In this document: piece by piece, positions 6,973 through 9,768 of the stretch
Numbering within the stretch: position 1 is the first letter of the stretch
Layout: each line of letters begins with the position of its first letter
Assembly: GCA_050181465.1 (NCBI GenBank)
Contig: JBFXDD010000082.1
Location: 1-9,768, forward strand
Direction of reading: 5' to 3'
DNA: 9,768 nt
Source of the DNA: JACRLW01 sp050181465
GTDB taxonomy: Bacteria > Planctomycetota > UBA1135 > UBA2386
The notes under the pieces: model-generated
What the model saw: only the letters and a program-made list of their open reading frames with translations
What the model was told of the DNA's origin: nothing
The model's database searches: none
Program-made: the position numbers and the translations under genes

Positions 6973-8256
6973 TCACGGGTTGTTGCGCTTGTGCCAGGGG
7001 CCCAGCGGTCCGGTCGTCGTCGCGATCGAACCGACTTCGCCCCAGGCGCCGGCAAAGTTCCGCCACGGCTGCGTGGCCAAGGAGCGCAGCACGCGACTGG
7101 TGTCCCACTCGGGGCCGCTGTCGGATGCGACGTCCAAGCCGGCCATCCACGTCCCCGTCGTGTAGTAGGAAGCGTGGGAACCCTTGGCCATGTAGACGAG
7201 CGGACGACCGCGGACGAATCGCAACCCGGCGTTGGCCGCGACGTACTGCCCGCCTTCATGGGCGGCGAAGTAGACACCGACGATCGCGCGGCGCTCGACC
7301 CGCACGGTCACGTGCTCCCAGTCACCCTGGTGATTGAAGCTCGCGAAGGAATCGTTGAAGCCGCAGAACCACCAGTACTGGATCTCGTGGCGGCTGCCGA
7401 CGCGTCGGTAGTGGTAATACGCTGGCACCACTCCGGTCGGCACCGTCGGCCCGGTCAGGCGGCCGGCGGACTGCAGGAACACGTTGTAGGAGTCGCCGGA
7501 GTTGCCGTCGCGCGGGCGACGGTTCCGACCGTCGGCATGCAGCGCGTACGAGTCGAGCACGTGCGGCGGCATGCCGTAGTAGACCGGGTCATGGCTGTCG
7601 GTCGTCACCCATTGGAACGTGTTGCGATGGAAGCCCTGATCCGACTGCCAGCCACGGTGATGGCGAAAGCGCGAGCGCGCGATGAACTCGTCGGGACTCA
7701 TCGGTCGGTATTCCTCGACCGGATGGATGCGCACGATCGGCGCGAACTGCGTGATCTCCGCGACCGTGAGATCCGGCTCGGTACCCGCGCGCGCGATGCC
7801 GAGGTTCGACAGCAGCACCCCGGCCGCATTGGCGCCCGGGCTCAGGACTTGTGCCTGAAAGTAGAGGGTCGTGCCCGGCGGCGTGGACAGCGGGTTGGAC
7901 ATCGTGGTGCGCGCGACGCCCTGAGCGTTCAACGAGATGGGGATCGAGTGGAAGACTCCGTCCACGTAGCGACGGCAGCCGGGCATGCCGCTGCGCGTCA
8001 TGTCGATACCGACGAAGTTGGCCGTCGTCGAGTACATGAGCACGCCGGCGGCGCCGGCCGGGCCGTTCGTGGTGACGGTGTAGGTGGATCCGAGGATGGG
8101 CAAGGTGCCGGAAACGCGAGCCGTGGCCGAGCCGACGACACGCGACGTCGTGCTGGAGGCACACGGGGTGCCGAAGGTGGTGAAGGCCGCGGTCTGGGCG
8201 AGGGCGCCGGTTGCGAGCAGGCCTGCAGTGCAGAGTCGGAGGAGGAGTGAGTTCAT
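6973..8256 (-). CDS. Secreted Vps62-like protein with planctomycete-type N-terminal domain
   Basis: This 427-residue protein has a clear signal peptide (residues 1-20, cleavage ALA|Q). The ATG at 8254-8256 is chosen because GAGGGG lies 5 nt upstream and the signal begins there; the frame stays open far upstream only because it runs out of frame over the next gene. Residues about 28-155 form a beta-rich domain with TLPILGSTYTV, Gly/Ala-rich VLMYST and G-M-P-G-C motifs, resembling domains common in planctomycete exported proteins; this comparison is from memory. Residues about 172-427 match the Vps62 family pattern: R-I-H-P-V-E-E-Y, then Y-W-W-F near 294-297, H-Q-G-D-W-E-H (309-315), A-A-H-E-G-G (331-336), R-P-L-V-Y-M-A-K-G-S-H-A-S-Y (351-364) and the terminal G-P-L-G-P-W. 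The biochemical role of this family in bacteria is not known to me. It is followed by the lipoprotein gene on the same strand, 102 bases away, without clear terminator. Confidence 0.85.
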   Translation of the reverse strand: MNSLLLRLCTAGLLATGALAQTAAFTTFGTPCASSTTSRVVGSATARVSGTLPILGSTYTVTTNGPAGAAGVLMYSTTANFVGIDMTRSGMPGCRRYVDGVFHSIPISLNAQGVARTTMSNPLSTPPGTTLYFQAQVLSPGANAAGVLLSNLGIARAGTEPDLTVAEITQFAPIVRIHPVEEYRPMSPDEFIARSRFRHHRGWQSDQGFHRNTFQWVTTDSHDPVYYGMPPHVLDSYALHADGRNRRPRDGNSGDSYNVFLQSAGRLTGPTVPTGVVPAYYHYRRVGSRHEIQYWWFCGFNDSFASFNHQGDWEHVTVRVERRAIVGVYFAAHEGGQYVAANAGLRFVRGRPLVYMAKGSHASYYTTGTWMAGLDVASDSGPEWDTSRVLRSLATQPWRNFAGAWGEVGSIATTTGPLGPWHKRNNP

Positions 8257-8414
8257 GGTGACCCCTCGAGTCCCGTGCCGGGCCTTGGCGTTCGCGGCTG
8301 AGGCGGAATTCTTGGACCGCGGGTCCCGGCCGTGTCCGACGCGCCGGTCTCGCCCCACCCACGCCGCCGGCGCACCGCGCCTGGCGCGCGCCGCGCGCAC
8401 GAACCCTCGCACCC
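8257..8414. other. Intergenic region between the TlpA-like and Vps62-like genes
   Basis: This is 158 bases of very GC-rich sequence between two minus-strand genes, with dense alternating CG runs (around 8383-8400) that can fold in many ways. I see no poly-U terminator and no clear promoter boxes; it holds the ribosome site of the downstream gene. Whether the two genes share a transcript is undecided. Confidence 0.4.
8262..8267 (-). promoter_or_regulatory. Ribosome binding site for the Vps62-like gene
   Basis: On the minus strand GAGGGG sits 5 nt before the ATG at 8256. It is the deciding evidence for that start within an otherwise long open frame. Confidence 0.65.
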
Positions 8415-9023
8415 TCAGCGGCGCGCGTCGACAGGCAGCGGCGCCAACAAGGAATCGAGCTTCTGTGCACCACGCAGCGAGTGCGCGATCTTCCCACTCG
8501 GATCGATGAAGTAGGTCACCGGGGTCACGTGCGCCCAGCCAGCACCGTGGAAGGCGTCCACGAAGGCCGCGTTCGCGACCAGGATCGGATGGTGGTAATC
8601 GACGATCTCGAGGGTCTTCTTCGTCATCTCCTCGGGATAGCCCTGCACCCGATCGAGCAAGACTCCCAGCAAGGTGACCTTGCTCAGATCGATCTTGCCC
8701 TCGAATTCCTTGACGGCACCGCGCTCGGCCAGGCACGAATGACATTGACTGCGGAAGAAGTGGAGCACGATCCAACGCCCGCGCAGCTCCTTCGATCGCC
8801 ACGGCTTCCCGGCCAGATCGACGACGTCGAAATCGATCAGCTCGCCGCCCACCGCACTCTCGATCTTGTGATCGACGAAGCGGCGGATCCCGAACATCAC
8901 CAGTTGATAGACACCGAAGACGAGACCGACGGTCACCAGCAGTTTGACCGCGGGCGGCACCGGCTTGGGACCGCCCGTCGCGGCAGGCGAGCCGCCGGCA
9001 GGACTCGCGGAAGGTTGGGTCAT
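8415..9023 (-). CDS. Membrane-anchored TlpA/ResA-like thioredoxin-fold protein (C-H-S-C)
   Basis: This 202-residue protein begins at ATG 9021-9023; a TTG two codons earlier is possible but has no better ribosome site. A Pro/Gly/Ala/Ser-rich N-terminus (1-25) precedes one transmembrane helix (about 26-46), so the rest probably lies on the outer side of the cytoplasmic membrane. The TlpA/AhpC-TSA-like domain follows: F-D-V-V-D-L-A-G-K-P (65-74), L-R-G-R-W-I-V-L-H-F-F (80-90), active site S-Q-C94-H-S-C97, and cis-Pro P168 in V-T-P-V-T-Y-F-I-D with a following D-P-S-G-K-I hairpin. All core elements of a working thiol oxidoreductase are present. The Trp normally before the first Cys is replaced by Gln. 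Such proteins reduce disulfides during cytochrome c maturation or protect exported proteins; the partner here is unknown. It is divergent from mqnA, 41 bases apart, and 158 bases upstream of the Vps62-like gene. Confidence 0.88.
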   Translation of the reverse strand: MTQPSASPAGGSPAATGGPKPVPPAVKLLVTVGLVFGVYQLVMFGIRRFVDHKIESAVGGELIDFDVVDLAGKPWRSKELRGRWIVLHFFRSQCHSCLAERGAVKEFEGKIDLSKVTLLGVLLDRVQGYPEEMTKKTLEIVDYHHPILVANAAFVDAFHGAGWAHVTPVTYFIDPSGKIAHSLRGAQKLDSLLAPLPVDARR

Positions 9024-9064
9024 GGGCAACGCGACTCTACGCTGCCCACCTTGCCTTCGATCCG
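9024..9064. promoter_or_regulatory. Short divergent intergenic region with imperfect inverted repeat
   Basis: Only 41 bases separate the starts of the TlpA-like gene and the mqnA-like gene. GGGCAACG (9024-9031) and CGCTGCCC (9040-9047) form an inverted repeat with one mismatch around an 8-nt spacer. It could be a shared operator, but the space is too short for two full non-overlapping promoters, so at least one promoter must overlap the neighbouring gene. No -10/-35 boxes can be named. Confidence 0.25.
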
Positions 9065-9768
9065 ATGACTTCTGCCCGCTTCCGCATCGGTGGTGTCCCC
9101 TACGGCCTCGGCGCGCCGTTGCTCGCGGGGCTGCATGACGACCCGGCGGTCGAACTCGTTCGCGCGCCGCCCGCCGTGCTCATCCGGTGTCTGCGGGAGG
9201 GCTCGCTCGACGCGGCGCTGGTGTCGTCGATCGAGGCGATTCGTCGCGACGGCTATCGCGCGGTGGATCGCCTCTGCATCGCCAGCGACGGCGCGGTGCG
9301 AAGCGTCCGCGCGTTCCGCCGTCGGCCGGCCGCGGCGATCCGCAGCGTGGCACTCACCGACGAGAGCGAAACCTCTGTAGCGCTCTTGCGCATCCTGCTC
9401 GATGGCCCGCTTCGCGGCGCGGCCGACTGCAGCTTCGAGCGCGTGGCTTCCACGCGACATCCCGACGCGCTTCCCCACGACGTGGTGTTGCTGATCGGCG
9501 ACGACGGCCTGCACGCGGATCCCGGAGCGCGCGAGAGCATCGACCTCGGCGAGTGCTGGACCGCGTGGACGGAACTGCCCTTCGTCTATGCGCTGTGGCT
9601 CATCCACCCGGATGCTGACGCCGAGGCGCTCGCACGGCGGCTGATCCGCGCGGGCACGTCCCTCGAGCCCGGACCGACCGCCGAGCCCGGCGCGCGCGTG
9701 CACTACCGGCTCGAAACGCGCGAACGCCTCGGGCTCGAGAGATTCTGGAGCGAAGCGGCAGCGCGGGG
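9065..9768 (+). CDS. mqnA: Chorismate dehydratase MqnA, menaquinone (futalosine pathway), truncated by the window end
   Basis: From ATG 9065 the frame stays open through the last base, giving 234 codons with no stop. The family removes water from chorismate to give 3-enolpyruvyl benzoate, the first step of the futalosine route to menaquinone, in the cytoplasm. Matching features in order: N-terminal R-I-G-G-V-P-Y (7-13) with A-P-L-L, the segment L-R-E-G-S-L-D-A-A-L-V-S-S-I-E (43-57), C-I-A-S-D-G-A-V-R-S-V (71-81), T-S-V-A-L-L-R-I-L-L (103-112), and W-T-E-L-P-F-V-Y-A-L-W (168-178). These are the hallmark positions of the MqnA/MqnD (VitK2 biosynthesis) family, and the S-D-G-x-V-R-S-V segment favours MqnA over MqnD. 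Family members are about 270-290 residues, so roughly 40-50 are missing beyond the window. No Shine-Dalgarno is visible before the ATG. It is divergent from the TlpA-like gene. Confidence 0.85.
   Translation, partial: MTSARFRIGGVPYGLGAPLLAGLHDDPAVELVRAPPAVLIRCLREGSLDAALVSSIEAIRRDGYRAVDRLCIASDGAVRSVRAFRRRPAAAIRSVALTDESETSVALLRILLDGPLRGAADCSFERVASTRHPDALPHDVVLLIGDDGLHADPGARESIDLGECWTAWTELPFVYALWLIHPDADAEALARRLIRAGTSLEPGPTAEPGARVHYRLETRERLGLERFWSEAAAR

Noticed and set aside
6379..8250. 623-codon open frame on the + strand across the lipoprotein and Vps62-like genes
   Set aside because: Arg/Gly/His-rich shadow spanning two real minus-strand genes and their intergenic gap; no ribosome site or domain.
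8383..8400. GC-alternating tract as a terminator or Z-DNA element
   Set aside because: No U-run and many equivalent foldings; not distinguishable from background GC-rich sequence.
8257..8802. N-terminal extension of the Vps62-like protein by 182 residues
   Set aside because: The extension overlaps the TlpA-like gene in another frame and would bury a good signal peptide; a ribosome site sits directly before ATG 8256.

Overview
The window comes from a GC-rich bacterium, most likely a planctomycete (Planctomycetota). This rests on several proteins with Sec signal peptides cleaved just before Gln (positions near 'G/A|QQ' and 'ALA|Q'), a large FG-GAP lipoprotein, a secreted protein whose N-terminal domain resembles ones I associate with planctomycete exported proteins, and an MqnA-type menaquinone gene (futalosine pathway). 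The assignment is an inference from gene style; there is no rRNA or other phylogenetic marker here.

Layout, left to right: the C-terminal tail of an unrecognised + strand gene (1-122); a leader with no gene (123-408); a 577-residue secreted beta-rich repeat protein (409-2142, +); a thioredoxin-fold exported protein (2298-3293, +) whose reading frame is interrupted by a TGA exactly where the first cysteine of the active site should be; then four genes pointing outward or convergent: an 1184-residue FG-GAP lipoprotein (3316-6870, -), a secreted Vps62-like protein (6973-8256, -), a membrane-anchored TlpA/ResA-like thioredoxin (8415-9023, -), and a divergent mqnA-like gene (9065 to the window end, +, truncated by the window).

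The most interesting item is the 2298-3293 gene. The TGA at 2610-2612 falls in a Y-[TGA]-G-P-C context, the frame stays open for 226 more codons that supply the rest of the thioredoxin fold including the cis-proline, and a perfect 9-bp hairpin with a G-initial 6-nt loop lies 24 nt after the TGA. Together these read as a selenocysteine-containing thioredoxin-like protein (U-G-P-C) with a bacterial-type SECIS element. An ordinary gene caller would split it into a short secreted peptide and a second, start-less fragment. A 20-bp perfect palindrome sits just before its ribosome binding site.

Most products appear to act outside the cytoplasm (one secreted repeat protein, one exported selenoprotein, one lipoprotein, one secreted Vps62-like protein, one anchored TlpA-like protein); only MqnA is a cytoplasmic metabolic enzyme. 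I see no mobile elements, CRISPR, tRNA or rRNA. The genes do not form one obvious pathway; the shared theme is the cell envelope and thiol/selenol redox chemistry.
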